Below are positions 1-8,477 of a stretch of DNA of 22,000 bases, piece after piece. The stretch is from Dictyocoela muelleri (Eukaryota > Microsporidia). Under the pieces are notes generated by a model that saw only the letters and a program-made list of their open reading frames with translations, was not told the origin of the DNA and did not search any database. Both the position numbers and the translations under genes were made by a program. The number at the start of each line of letters is the position of its first letter. Within the stretch, counting starts at the first letter, position 1. Location: NCBI GenBank assembly GCA_016256075.1, contig SDVU01000083.1, positions 1-22,000 on the forward strand, written 5' to 3'.

Positions 1-290
1 ATGAACAATTATTATAATATTATACAAATGTTTATATAATTTAAAGACTGCTTTATTAAGTAAATTATTATTAAAAAAGTCTATTCTGGTACTAGTACAG
101 ACTTTGAGGATTAAATTAAAATTCGGGAGAAAGTTCATGTTACCGGTCCAAATTCCATACCTGTAACATGAACGTAAAGAAAAATATTTTTTTAGATGCC
201 TCGATAAATGAAAATTCTAACAAAATAACTAAACAACCGAATAAAAATTATTTTATTTGCAGATGCTGTTTTAAATTACTTGATACAGGG
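1..290. other. AT-rich leader without a gene; two short hairpins
   Basis: No coding region is visible. Two inverted repeats stand out. At 77-105, AAAGTCT pairs with AGACTTT around the near-palindrome CTGGTACTAGTACAG. At 133-143 and 163-173, GTTCATGTTAC and GTAACATGAAC form perfect 11-bp arms around a 19-bp loop. They could be subterminal hairpins of a decayed MITE, but no matching ends were found. Confidence 0.45.
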
Positions 291-456
291 CTATGCATTA
301 ATACATTAAAAACTATGCATTAATATATTGAAAATTATGCATTAATATATTAAAATTATGCATTAATATATCAAAAATTATGCATTAATATATTAATAAT
401 TATGCATTATTATTTTAAAAATTATGCATTAATATTTTAAAAATTATGATTAATAT
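291..456. repeat. ~21-bp satellite, GCATTAATATATT core (block 1)
   Basis: About seven tandem copies of a ~20-22 bp unit whose core is ATGCATTAATATATT, separated by A-rich linkers. The same unit returns at 1521-1554, 4540-4610 and 8283-8395, the last two mostly in inverted sense, each time next to a transposon end. The simplest reading is one satellite array cut up by insertions. The last unit runs directly into the hAT-like end at 457. Confidence 0.85.
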
Positions 457-1520
457 AGTTTTTCTCAAACCTTTTTATGCGCGGACTCCCTTTCATGTTT
501 AAAATTTTCCAGGGACCCACTGATGTTAAAAAAATCTTAAATTTTTATTAAATAAATAAAATAAACTATTGATAGATTAAAAATCCGAATAGATTAAAAT
601 AGTTTTTTTTTGGTTCTCACCGGGGTTAGTAATCCTCAATTTTTAGAAAATCGCCATATGTAAGAGTAAATTACATGATTATTATTTGAAATAAACATAA
701 AAACACTAGTTATCCTCAGTTAATAATCATAATTTTTTTACTCATATATGAAATTTTATAAAACTTCCATATATAGCTGAAAAATATTATGATTTTCTGG
801 AGACAACTCACGATTTTACGTTTATTTAAAAAAACAATCATATATTTTCTTCTTCCAGAAGACGACTTTCTAAAAATTAGAAGCTAATAACCCGGGTGAG
901 AACAAAATTTTTTTCTAGTTAGACACATTTTGTAAACATATATTTGTTTTTTTAATTTTGTAGAGTTTGACTTATTATACTGTGTTAAAAATATTTTTTA
1001 AAGCATAGCAAACAAATTGAAATAATTTAATTAAATTGTGGAATACTAAAACTGTGGAAATTACTATGTTTATTTAGAATAAAAACTAAAATGATAATAT
1101 CATCGTATTGATAAATTCCAAGAATATAAATTTATAAAAATGTAAGGTATATAATTTTTTTTAGTATTTTACGAGTAAAATTACTGAAACCTAAGAGCGA
1201 AACGCATTAAATTAAAAAAAAATACCGGGGTTCTTTAAGAAGGGTTTAGGTACCCTTGGGCTCCAAAAATATTTAAGGCACCAGAAGATTTTGCGAGATC
1301 CCAAGTGTCCGTGTAGACATTTTGAGAAAATCTGAATTAACAAATAGAAAACGGTACAAAAATACCTAACATATACTTGTCATTGTAGGCTCTTAATAAA
1401 TTATATATAGACATCTAAAACCTCTTTTGGGAAACCCTTCTGATAAAAAATTCTTTACAGGCCTCTGAAGTGTTATACAAACCATTTATGGTATGTACGG
1501 ACCACTTAGAGAAACACTTC
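457..1520. mobile_element. hAT-like non-autonomous DNA transposon inserted in the satellite
   Basis: The left end reads AGTTTTTCTCAAACC followed by a GCGCGGACTCCC tract and GGGACCC. The right end, read inward, is AGTGTTTCTCTAAGTGGTCC. Both resemble the CAGTGGTTCTCAAA...GGNCCNC ends of hAT (Charlie-type) elements. ATTAATAT flanks both ends (449-456 and 1521-1528), the 8-bp target duplication size of hAT, though that word is also part of the satellite. No transposase is visible inside. The interior carries a MITE at 612-904; 905-1520 has no gene. The ends pair only imperfectly, so the family call is moderate. Confidence 0.45.
612..904. mobile_element. Palindromic MITE, GGTTCTC family (copy 1)
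   Basis: The left end GGTTCTCACCGGGGTTAG and the right end (reverse complement GTTCTCACCCGGGTTATT) are inverted repeats, followed by paired CAATTTTTAGAAA segments. The internal TATTTGAAATAA block is shared with the copies at 2152-2485 and 4864-5095. There is no coding capacity. It is nested inside the hAT-like element. Confidence 0.75.
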
Positions 1521-1554
1521 ATTAATATATTGAAAATTATGCATTAATATATTA
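1521..1554. repeat. GCATTAATATATT satellite (block 2)
   Basis: About one and a half units of the satellite seen at 291-456, wedged between the right end of the hAT-like element and the left end of element C. This supports both elements having landed inside one array. Confidence 0.75.
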
Positions 1555-1564
1555 CAGGGTATAT

Positions 1565-1985
1565 ATTTAAAGACTTATTTTGCTAAATTACAGACCCATT
1601 TGCCAAAGTTAGCGATCTATTTTGCCAAACTTATAGACCGATTTTCCTAAAGTTATAGAACAATTTGCCAACGTTATAGAGCCATTTGCCAAACTTATAA
1701 ACTCATCTTCCTAAACTTATAGATCAATTTCATCAAAGTTATAGACCCATTTTTCCAAAAAACCACCATTTTTTAGAGTTATATCCCTATTTTACCAAAG
1801 TTATAGACACACATTTTAGAGTTATAAACCCATTTACCTAGAGTTATAGTCACATTTTTTCATAGTTATAGACCCATTATTTCATAGATATAGGTTCGTT
1901 TTTCAGAGTTATAGACCATTTTTCAGAGTTATAGACCTATTTTTTTATACTTACAGACCATTTTTTTCAATACATATTCGAAAAA
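1565..1985 (+). repeat. Left TIR array of element C (GTTATAGACCCATTT units)
   Basis: About 20 diverged tandem copies of a 20-22 bp unit, consensus near AGTTATAGACCCATTTTCC. The same unit occurs inverted at 4226-4530 and as three near-identical copies at 19076-19135. The divergence between units implies an old array. Confidence 0.85.
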
Positions 1986-2151
1986 GTCTTCAAAAATACT
2001 TGGAAAGGGTTAAAAGTGATAATAGCCCCCATTTGAGACCTTTAGAACAAAAATAATAAATATTGTGAGTACTACTCAGATCAGCATATAGATTTTTCTA
2101 AAGAGTGAATTATTTAAAATTTATGTAAGATAAATTTCATGAAAAAAAATT

Positions 2152-2485
2152 ATTTCTCCAACGGATTAGTCAACCCTTATTTTTTTAGGAAATAGTTATC
2201 TGTAAGAGTAAATTAAATGTTTATATTTGAAATAAGCACAAAATCACGAGTTATCTTCATAAATAATTTTAATAATTTTTTATCCACCATTTACGGAGTT
2301 TAAAAAAAATTTCCGCTTTGCGAAATTTTTAAAAACTTCTATAAATAAATGATAAAAATTATTAAGATTATTTATGAAGATAACTCGCTATTTTGTGCTT
2401 ATTTCAAATATAATCATTTAATTTCCCCTTAAAGATGACGATTTTATAAAAAAAAGAGAAGGGGAGACTAACACGTTGGAGAAGG
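2152..2485. mobile_element. Palindromic MITE, GGTTCTC family (copy 2)
   Basis: Long inverted repeats: the left TTCTCCAACGGATTAGT pairs with the right end (reverse complement TTCTCCAACGTGTTAGT). Pairing extends for well over 100 bp through the GAAATAAGCACAAAATC and GAGTTATCTTCATAAATAAT blocks. A short unpaired centre lies near 2280-2340. There is no gene. It belongs to the same family as 612-904, 3224-3383 and 4864-5095. Confidence 0.85.
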
Positions 2486-2487
2486 CA

Positions 2488-3220
2488 ATCCGGAAAAATG
2501 CCAAAGGCATTTTTCCAGGTTTTTCAGGCATTTTATTCAGAAAAATGACCGGATATTTTTAATAACTATAAGTAGAAAAAGAAATTAATACTGAAAATAA
2601 AATTATGAAATTTAATAGTTAAAAAATAAACAAAATAATATTAATTAAAAAATATAATAAATTTATTATAAAATAGAGGTTTTAAAAAAATTGTAAATAA
2701 AAATTTAATGAAAAATTAAATTAAAAATTAAATAATTTTTTTTAGTCATCTAATATTATATAGAATTTAAATTTTTGTATTTTAATTATAAATATACAGT
2801 ATTATTAAATTTAACATTTTTTAATTGTCATTACTCATTCCTTTTGAAGCAGAAATTATAAAATAATATGAATTTTGTTTACAGTGCTAAATTCTTCTAT
2901 TTCCATAAAGATATGACGTATTATTTAAGATAAGTCATTGTTATGCTATTTTCTTTTAAAAATTATATTTCGCCTGGGAACAAATGTTTTAACCCTATTC
3001 TAGCAACTACGCCTGTTACATCTTTAAACATAGATTGATCGGCGTATAAAATTATGATTAAATTTTTCTAAAATTTTTTTTGCCACTTTTATGTGACTTT
3101 ATTAAATTTATTATATTCAAGTAGAGTATTAATTATATATTTGTATAAAAAAACCCGACATTTTTCTGGATAAAATGCCTGAAGGCTATTCAGAAAAATA
3201 CCCTGGGCATTTTTCCGGAT
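2488..3220. mobile_element. 733-bp non-autonomous element with ~67-bp TIRs
   Basis: ATCCGGAAAAATGCC opens the left end and its complement GGCATTTTTCCGGAT closes the right. The pairing continues for about 67 bp (2488-2555 against 3153-3220) with scattered mismatches and contains repeated GGCATTTT/AAAATGCC motifs. The interior is over 85% A+T with no open frame of note. GCA beside each end may be a short target duplication. A related TIR fragment, GGGCATTTTTCAGG, appears near 19157. The superfamily is not recognised. Confidence 0.7.
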
Positions 3221-3223
3221 AGC

Positions 3224-3383
3224 ATTTTTAAAAACTTCTATAAATAAATGATAAAAATTATTAAGATTATTTATGAAGATAACTCGCGATTTTGTGCTTA
3301 TTTCAAATATAATCATTTAATTTCCTCTTACAGATGAATATTTCCTAAAAAAAGAGAAGAGGTGACTAACACGTTGGAGAACC
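3224..3383. mobile_element. Right half of a GGTTCTC-family MITE
   Basis: Nearly identical to the right half of the MITE at 2152-2485: it starts at the central ATTTTTAAAAACTTC segment and ends GTTGGAGAACC. The left half is missing. It sits directly against the right end of the 2488-3220 element, so loss of the left half may be tied to that insertion. Confidence 0.8.
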
Positions 3384-3750
3384 AAAAATTACATTTTTTT
3401 TTGTTTAGTAATATAAATACATGAATTATTCGAAATTTTTTTATATAAAAAATTTGTGATATCTTATTTAAGCATAAAATATTTAATTTTAACTTCAGAC
3501 CCCATCCAAAGAAATATATCGACTACTTTATGGATAAAAGTATAGAATTTTTATTATTATTGTCTAATTAACATGTCTTTAACCCATTATTTTGTAGCAA
3601 GACTCTAATTTTATAAAAAAATGATTTCTATAGCATGTAAATAATACAAATAATTAAAATTTTATAATTTTTTCATTTCAATTTTTCGAATTTAATATAT
3701 TTTTTGAATTGGTGTTTAAAAATTATGTCAAAATTTTATTGTTTAAATTA
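3384..3750. other. AT-rich interior of element C, no gene seen
   Basis: Both strands are broken by stops every few codons. There is no recognisable domain, tandem repeat or long inverted repeat. It may be eroded filler of element C. Confidence 0.5.
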
Positions 3751-3758
3751 AGATATTG

Positions 3759-3989
3759 GGATCAAGTAAAAAAATTGCCCCAGGGGGCAGAATATTTACT
3801 TGTGTTTTTTCAGGGGGCAATTTTTTTACCAGTGTGTTTTAAGGGGCAATTTTTTTTACCTGATTCAAACTGTAAACCATAGTCGGATCAAGTAAAAAAT
3901 TGCCCCCAGGAAAAGAATATACTTGTGTTTTTTCAGGGGAGGGAATTTTTTACCAGTGTGTTTTAAGGGGCAATTTTTTTACCTGATCC
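3759..3989. mobile_element. Tandem-dimer mini-MITE with perfect 8-bp target duplication
   Basis: Two copies (3759-3866 and 3885-3989) of a ~105-bp element are joined by an 18-bp spacer. Each begins GGATCAAGTAAAAAATTGCC and ends in the complement-like GGGGCAATTTTTTTACCTGA plus TCC or TTC. The pair as a whole is flanked by AGATATTG at 3751-3758 and 3990-3997. The single outer duplication shows that the dimer inserted as one unit, or that a single insertion later duplicated internally. The GGATCA start and 8-bp duplication resemble the 4720-5359 element. Confidence 0.85.
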
Positions 3990-4225
3990 AGATATTGTAA
4001 ATTTTTTAAAAAATTTCGTGCCTATCTTGCGTCTATCTTCTTCGTATATTCCTTTAATTTTATTAAAAACCGAAAAAAAGAGATTTTTTATTATGAATTC
4101 GATCTTGCATATTTTTTTTAATAATTTTATCTTTAAAAAATATATATGCTAAGCGGAGTAGTGCCGACAATTCTTGCTATTTTTAATTTAAGATATTATT
4201 TATATGGTCTTAATTTTAAATAATA

Positions 4226-4536
4226 TACAAAGTATGTCTATAACTCGAAAAAAATGCGCCTATAACTCTTATAAACACGCCTATAACTCGGAAAACGTGA
4301 TTATAACTCTTAAAAATGTGTCTATAACCCTACAATATAGTCTATAACTCCGAAAAAAGTCCTATACTCTAAATTAGAGAGGTCTTATAACGCCAGAAAA
4401 AATAAATCTATAACTCTGGAAAGGTGGGTATAAAACCCCGAGAACGTGGGTATATGACGCGGAAAAATGGGGTCTATAGGTTTGGAAAATGTGTTTATAA
4501 CTTCGGCAAAATGTGTCTAAAACTATATAAACCCAT
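4226..4536 (-). repeat. Right TIR array of element C (inverted GTTATAGAC units)
   Basis: About 14 units of the form GTCTATAACTC-GGAAAAATGT, which is the array at 1565-1985 on the opposite strand. The outermost segment (4521-4536) mirrors the left terminus of element C. Confidence 0.85.
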
Positions 4537-4539
4537 TCA

Positions 4540-4610
4540 ATATATTAACAAATAATTTTTAAAATATTAATGCATAATATTTAATATATTGCTGCATAAT
4601 TTTTAATATA
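4540..4610 (-). repeat. GCATTAATATATT satellite (block 3)
   Basis: About three units of the 291-456 satellite, mostly read as AATATTAATGCATAAT. They fill the space between the right end of element C and the left end of element A and end in TA, a Tc1/mariner-type target. Confidence 0.75.
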
Positions 4611-4719
4611 GGGTTTCATGATTTATTTAAGAATCTTCTCAATCAATCTGATAATTTACCGATCTTATTAAGAATCTTCGCATTCAATCTAAGAATTTTC
4701 AGATCAACCTTATAATTTC
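4611..4719 (+). repeat. Left TIR array of element A, first part
   Basis: About five ~20-bp units (AAGAATCTTCTCAATCAATC type). The array is interrupted at 4720, resumes at 5368-5389, and resumes again at 6488-6700. The three pieces together make ~345 bp, matching the right-hand array. Confidence 0.8.
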
Positions 4720-5359
4720 GGATCATGCCTATTATATTCCCCAAAGTCAGCATGCCTATTATATCCCCCAAAAAAATTTCAATGTTATATACAATTACGT
4801 GTTCGATTGATTTTATTATGAGATTAACCCTGTCAGAAGATGATGAGAGGCTTATAAATTTTCGGTTCTCTAGCGGGTTAGAGCACCCTCTCACTCGGAT
4901 TTGTAAGTCTTAATTGGTAAGAGCATAGAGTATGTTTTTTATTTCAAATAAGCCTTAAATCTCAAGATAAAACCATATATATATATATTTATATTGGGAT
5001 TTAAAGCTTATTTGAAATAAGAAACATAGTCTATGCTCTTACCAATCAAGACTTACAAATCTGAGGGAGGGGGTGCTCTAATCCGCTGGAGAACCATTTT
5101 TTTTTATGAATATCGTCTAATTCACCATGAGAGAAATTGGAAGGGATTCCTTCATACATGTCTATCAATAAGTACAGGAAGACCTATGATGGATATGCAT
5201 TAAGAGGACCAACAGAAGGTGTTTTAAATAAAAAAATACGTACAAATAAGAAAAAAAAATGTTTTGACGTTTTTAAAAAACTTTTAGATTTTTTTTATTT
5301 TTTTAAAATTACAATATCATGCCTATTATATCCCCCGGGTGATATAATAAACATGATCC
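4720..5359. mobile_element. 640-bp GGATCATG element nested in element A
   Basis: GGATCATGCCTATTATAT opens the left end. The right end, read inward, is GGATCATGTTTATTATAT. The CATGCCTATTATAT motif is repeated at 4739 inside the left end and again at 5319 near the right. Flanks ATAATTTC (4712-4719) and AGGATTTC (5360-5367) match at 6 of 8 bases, a plausible decayed 8-bp target duplication; removing the element restores a satellite unit. A palindromic MITE sits inside at 4864-5095. The segment 5096-5318 has a short open frame of unknown meaning. The family may be Merlin or hAT by duplication size. Confidence 0.7.
4864..5095. mobile_element. Palindromic MITE, GGTTCTC family (copy 4)
   Basis: A 232-bp foldback. 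The left arm GGTTCTCTAGCGGGTTAGAG pairs with the right arm GGTTCTCCAGCGGATTAGAG (complement) over about 100 bp, around a (TA)n-rich centre near 4977-4993. The arms match at more than 90% by eye, so this copy is younger than those at 612 and 2152. As RNA it would form one long hairpin. Confidence 0.9.
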
Positions 5360-5389
5360 AGGATTTCCCGATCAATTTATGAATCTTTG

Positions 5390-6487
5390 GTGCAAGGCCG
5401 TGTGGCCGTCCAAGACCAAGGAGGCCTTTGTAAATAATTTTATTTAAAAAAACGAAAAATTTAAATTTAAAAATTGTTTATTTATCTTTAAAAAGTAACC
5501 AACAAACTATTTCATACCATATTTGGCCTATTTCTTCATATTAACCTTGTCTTAGAAAATAATACATGAACCTAAACTCATCAAGAAACCTTTCAATATA
5601 AGACATCTTTACACCTAGTCTTTTTTGACATAGTACTTAAGCTGAGACCACAAATTTTCAATATTCTTAGTGTGATATCGTTATTGTTTTTAAAACCTCT
5701 ACTATGATTAACAACCTTATGCATGCAAAAAGAGTTTCTTATAGCCTTTGGATACGATGGATAGTATCAGTTATAATAGTAGTCATACTAAAACATACTT
5801 TCTTATCAATTTTGTCATCTTTTCGATTTTTCAGTCAGGAACTATCTCAATAATCCTTCTACCTGAATTTTGCTCTATTAAACCTACTAACCAAGTAGAT
5901 CCAGATTGATTATCATCTTTTATAGACGGACATAAAAGAAGTTTAACTTTGCTTATTAGAGTTTAATCAATTTGAACTTTATACTGCCCTCCTACATTAT
6001 ATTTTTCAAATGCATAATCTTTTCATATGAATAAATTAAGATCCACTTTTATCTTCTGAAAAGTACTTTTTGATATCTTGTAATCGTTTAAAATCCTCTT
6101 TTGATAATCCTCGTTAAGAAATTCAAATATAGAAAGCATTTTTTTATGAATAGGAACAGAACGAAAATTTATTCTTTTATCTTTATATAAGACAGTTCGT
6201 TTTCTACAATTCGAATTTCTACAACTTAAACATGCGCCAAACATATAGTCTTCATCAAGAAAAACCTACATTCCATCACCACAATTAATACATTTTATAT
6301 CCTTTTGAACTAAATCTTTCTCTTGTAAAAATATTAAAGCGTCTCTAGCACTTATAAAAACCTGCGAAGCTGTTGAATTTGGTAAAAGAATCATTTCTCT
6401 TATTTTTAGGGCTATTTTTATTTTAATTTTTTTCTTTAAGGCCGTGTGACAGGGCAACAAATCTGCCAGGTCACATGGCCTTGGTTT
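5390..6487 (-). mobile_element. Merlin (IS1595/ISXO2-like) transposon nested in element A
   Basis: An exact 8-bp direct repeat, AATCTTTG, flanks the element (5382-5389 and 6488-6495), the size known for Merlin. Just inside are CAAGGCCGTGTGGCC on the left and, read inward from the right, CAAGGCCATGTGACC. Each end also folds on itself (AAGGCC...GGCCTT at 5394-5428 and 6438-6482). The interior holds one broken Merlin transposase on the minus strand. The insertion splits a unit of element A's left TIR array, so it is younger than A. Confidence 0.88.
5528..6394 (-). pseudogene. Broken Merlin/IS1595-like transposase
   Basis: A DDE-type transposase of the ISXO2/IS1595 group that cuts and pastes its own Merlin element. 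The N-terminal zinc ribbon is clear: CINCGDG, then 19 residues on CLSC and CRKR with a basic tail. A helical linker reads LNDYKISKSTFQKIKVDLN. The catalytic core shows VQID (first Asp), WLVGLIE, RRIIEIVPDR-like, IITD (second Asp), YPSYPKAI, HKVVNHSRGF, NIENLWSQLK (third acidic position) and a C-terminal YIERFLDEFRFMYYF-like block. In-frame stops lie at about 6266, 6023, 5966 and 5846, and a one-base frame change follows IITD near 5790. The start at 6394 is chosen because the upstream ATG at 6502 lies in and beyond the TIR. The decay is light, so the insertion is fairly recent. Confidence 0.88.
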
Positions 6488-6700
6488 AATCTTTGCAATC
6501 AAACAAAAAATTTCTCGATCAATCGAAGAATTTCTCGATTAATATAAGAATCTTCGCAGTCAATCAAAAAATATCCCGATCAATCATAAAAATATTTGCA
6601 ATCGATCTCGGCATATTTGCAATTAATTTTTTAATTTCCCGATCAATTTAAGAATATTCACAATAAATCTAAGAATTTTCACAATCAATCTAAGAAAAAA
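6488..6700 (+). repeat. Left TIR array of element A, last part
   Basis: About ten ~20-bp units alternating AATTTCTCGATCAAT and AATCTTCGCAATCAAT types. It continues the arrays at 4611-4719 and 5368-5389 beyond the Merlin insertion and leads into the transposase region. Confidence 0.85.
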
Positions 6701-6784
6701 ATTAAAATTAAATGCAATTTAAAAAATTTGTAAAATAATAAAAATAAAATATTTATTAAAAAAAATTTAGTATAATCTCTGCCA

Positions 6785-7864
6785 TTTGCATATACCCTAG
6801 CATTTTACTGTAATGATAACCACAGTGTTTTGCAGTTATTTCATCGGATTTTTCATTTATTCGTCTCCTCAACTTGTGTTAAATGCACGCACCTCCTCTT
6901 TTAACCATATTTTTCAGACAGAGAAAACATTTTCAATTGGATTTAAGAATGGTGAATAAGGCAGAAGATAAACAATATTAAAGTATAAAAATTATTAATA
7001 ATCTCGAAAGCCCTTGTAATGATGAATACTCGCATTATATATAATAAATATTGATACGTTTATATATGACAAAACACAATATTCTTTAATTTCTCTAAGA
7101 GATGCTTTAAAATCGTCTCTATTTACTGCTCTTTATGAATTTTATGAAATATAATACTATATTTATTAATTGCGGTGATTATAGATGTATTTCTGCGCCT
7201 ATAAGCTGGTACAGAAACATAAGATGAATCCCCAATATTATTTCTTCTTTTACTTAGTCTGCTAACTACAGAAAATCCTACATCATCAATAAATATAAGT
7301 TTTTTATCGTCGTTTTCGACTTAAAGTTACCTAAATCTAAGCTAATAGGAGGCTCCAAGATCAATTGTAAACACAGTTCCTACCTAGGTATTAATGTCAT
7401 TCTTTTCAGGGTATAATGAAATTGTTTTAATACTCTTTCCACTGTACTTTCTTACACTTTGATTTAGAATGTCTCATAAACCCAATCAAATTATTTTATT
7501 AGAGTAAGTGTACATTCTTGATTAAAATGAGCGAGAAATCCTTACTTTTTTCGTACTGAACAATGAACGTCTATAACCACCTCTTCTTAATGGCGTGCCC
7601 ATTCCGTGTTTAAGATATCTTTGAACGATATCATACACATTATTATATCCAAATTAGTATATTTCAGAAATTATCTTTCACGGATCGTACTTCGAGTGTT
7701 TTAGTCACTATGCGTTATCTATCATCATCAGAAACCTCTATTCTTATACCCGAAATTTTGTTCTTTTTTTAACCTTCGGTAATCGTTATTTCTGAATTAA
7801 AAGTGCATTGAGTTTTTCTCGAATTTTCATTTTCTTCCTCACCGTCAATTCTATAATTATACAT
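6785..7864 (-). pseudogene. Broken Tc1-like (DD34E) transposase of element A
   Basis: The likely start is the ATG at 7864, with CCCCC two bases upstream. An N-terminal helix-turn-helix region is recognisable from VSDDDR and IVTKTLE. Catalytic segments follow: FIDDVGFS keeps the first Asp (~7290); IIYNASIHH has Tyr where the second Asp should be (~7045); LPYSPFLNPIENVFSV keeps the Glu (~6935). The D-to-E spacing is 34, as in Tc1. Several stops and frame changes are present. It is homologous along its length to the copy at 8863-9930 in element B, on the opposite strand. Together with its arrays it forms element A. It is inactive as read. Confidence 0.85.
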
Positions 7865-7929
7865 GTGGGGGTAATATTTTTTAAGAAATTTTTAAAAAAA
7901 AATAGAAGATTTTTATATAAAATTTAAAA

Positions 7930-8282
7930 GTTGATCGAGAAATCTTAAGATTATTTGTAAATATCTGAGATTGATTGTGAATATTCTTAAATCGATCGGG
8001 ACATTCTAAGATTGATTGCAAATATTCTGAGATTTATTGCAAATATTCTTAGATTGATCGGGATATTATTTGATTGGCTGCGAAGATTCTTATATTAATC
8101 GATAAATTTTTGGATTAATTGATTGATTGATTGATAAATCTTTTGATTGATTGCAAAGATCCTTAAATTATCGGAAAATTCTAAGTTTGATCTGAAAATT
8201 CCTAGATTGATTGCGAAGATTCTTAATATGATCGGAAAATTCTTAGATTGATTTGAGAAGATTCTTTAATAGATGAGGAAAC
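7930..8282 (-). repeat. Right TIR array of element A
   Basis: About 17 units of the form GATTGATTGCGAAGATTCTT / GATCGGAAAATTCTTAGATT, the inverted counterpart of the left array, ending in TTGAGAAGATTCTTTAATAG and GAGGAAAC at the terminus. Confidence 0.88.
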
Positions 8283-8395
8283 TATATATATATTAATGCA
8301 TATTTTTTAATATATTAATATATAATTTTTAACATAATAATGCATATTTTTAATACATTAATGTATAACCCTGTAATACGATTTATTACCTAGAA
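8283..8395 (-). repeat. GCATTAATATATT satellite (block 4)
   Basis: About five degenerate units (TATTAATGCATATTTTT type) immediately outside the right end of element A. The segment 8396-8474 that follows is unique AT-rich sequence with no feature seen. Confidence 0.7.
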
Positions 8396-8477
8396 ATTGA
8401 ATGTGAAAAAACGATAAAAAAGAATTATAAAAGACTAGAATAATTTTGGGGGGATGTTATAGATGTATTTATTAATG

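Larger units (their letters stand above)
1555..4536. mobile_element. Element C: large DNA element with satellite-like long TIRs
   Basis: The ends are inverted copies. The left reads CAGGGTATATATTTAAAGAC and the right, read inward, TGGGTTTATATAGTTTTAGA; both then run into arrays of a ~20-bp AGTTATAGACCCATTTT unit in opposite orientation (1565-1985 and 4226-4530). A TA sits next to the left end, as expected for Tc1/mariner. The terminal GGGTTTAT matches the ends of elements A and B, so the same transposase class probably moved it. No transposase remains: 1986-2151 and 3998-4225 are AT-rich and empty, and the rest of the middle is filled by nested MITEs. It is likely a non-autonomous relative of A and B. 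Confidence 0.6.
4611..8282 (-). mobile_element. Element A: Tc1-like transposon with satellite-like long TIRs
   Basis: The left end is GGGTTTCATGATTTATTTAA and the right end, read inward, GTTTCCTCATCTATTAAAGA. Both continue as arrays of ~20-bp AAGAATTTTCCGATCAATCT units for about 345 bp, in opposite orientation. TA flanks both ends. A broken DD34E transposase lies inside on the minus strand (about 6785-7864). The left array is split by two later insertions (4720-5359 and 5390-6487). Removing them with their duplications leaves about 1.92 kb, close to element B without its hairpin (~1.89 kb). The family is Tc1/mariner by transposase; the long array TIRs are unusual. Confidence 0.8.

Noticed and set aside
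3089-3316. 75-codon minus-strand open frame
   Set aside because: It spans the junction of the ATCCGG element and the half-MITE, so it is a chance frame across repeats.
4643-4913. Overlapping open frames on both strands
   Set aside because: Made of TIR-array and MITE sequence only; repeats translate into pseudo-periodic peptides.
5158-5382. Open frame starting MSINKYRKTYDGYALRG inside the 640-bp element
   Set aside because: No recognised domain; it ends in a lysine/phenylalanine low-complexity stretch, runs through the element's TIR into flanking satellite, and has no support beyond its length. It could be a captured host fragment but this cannot be shown.
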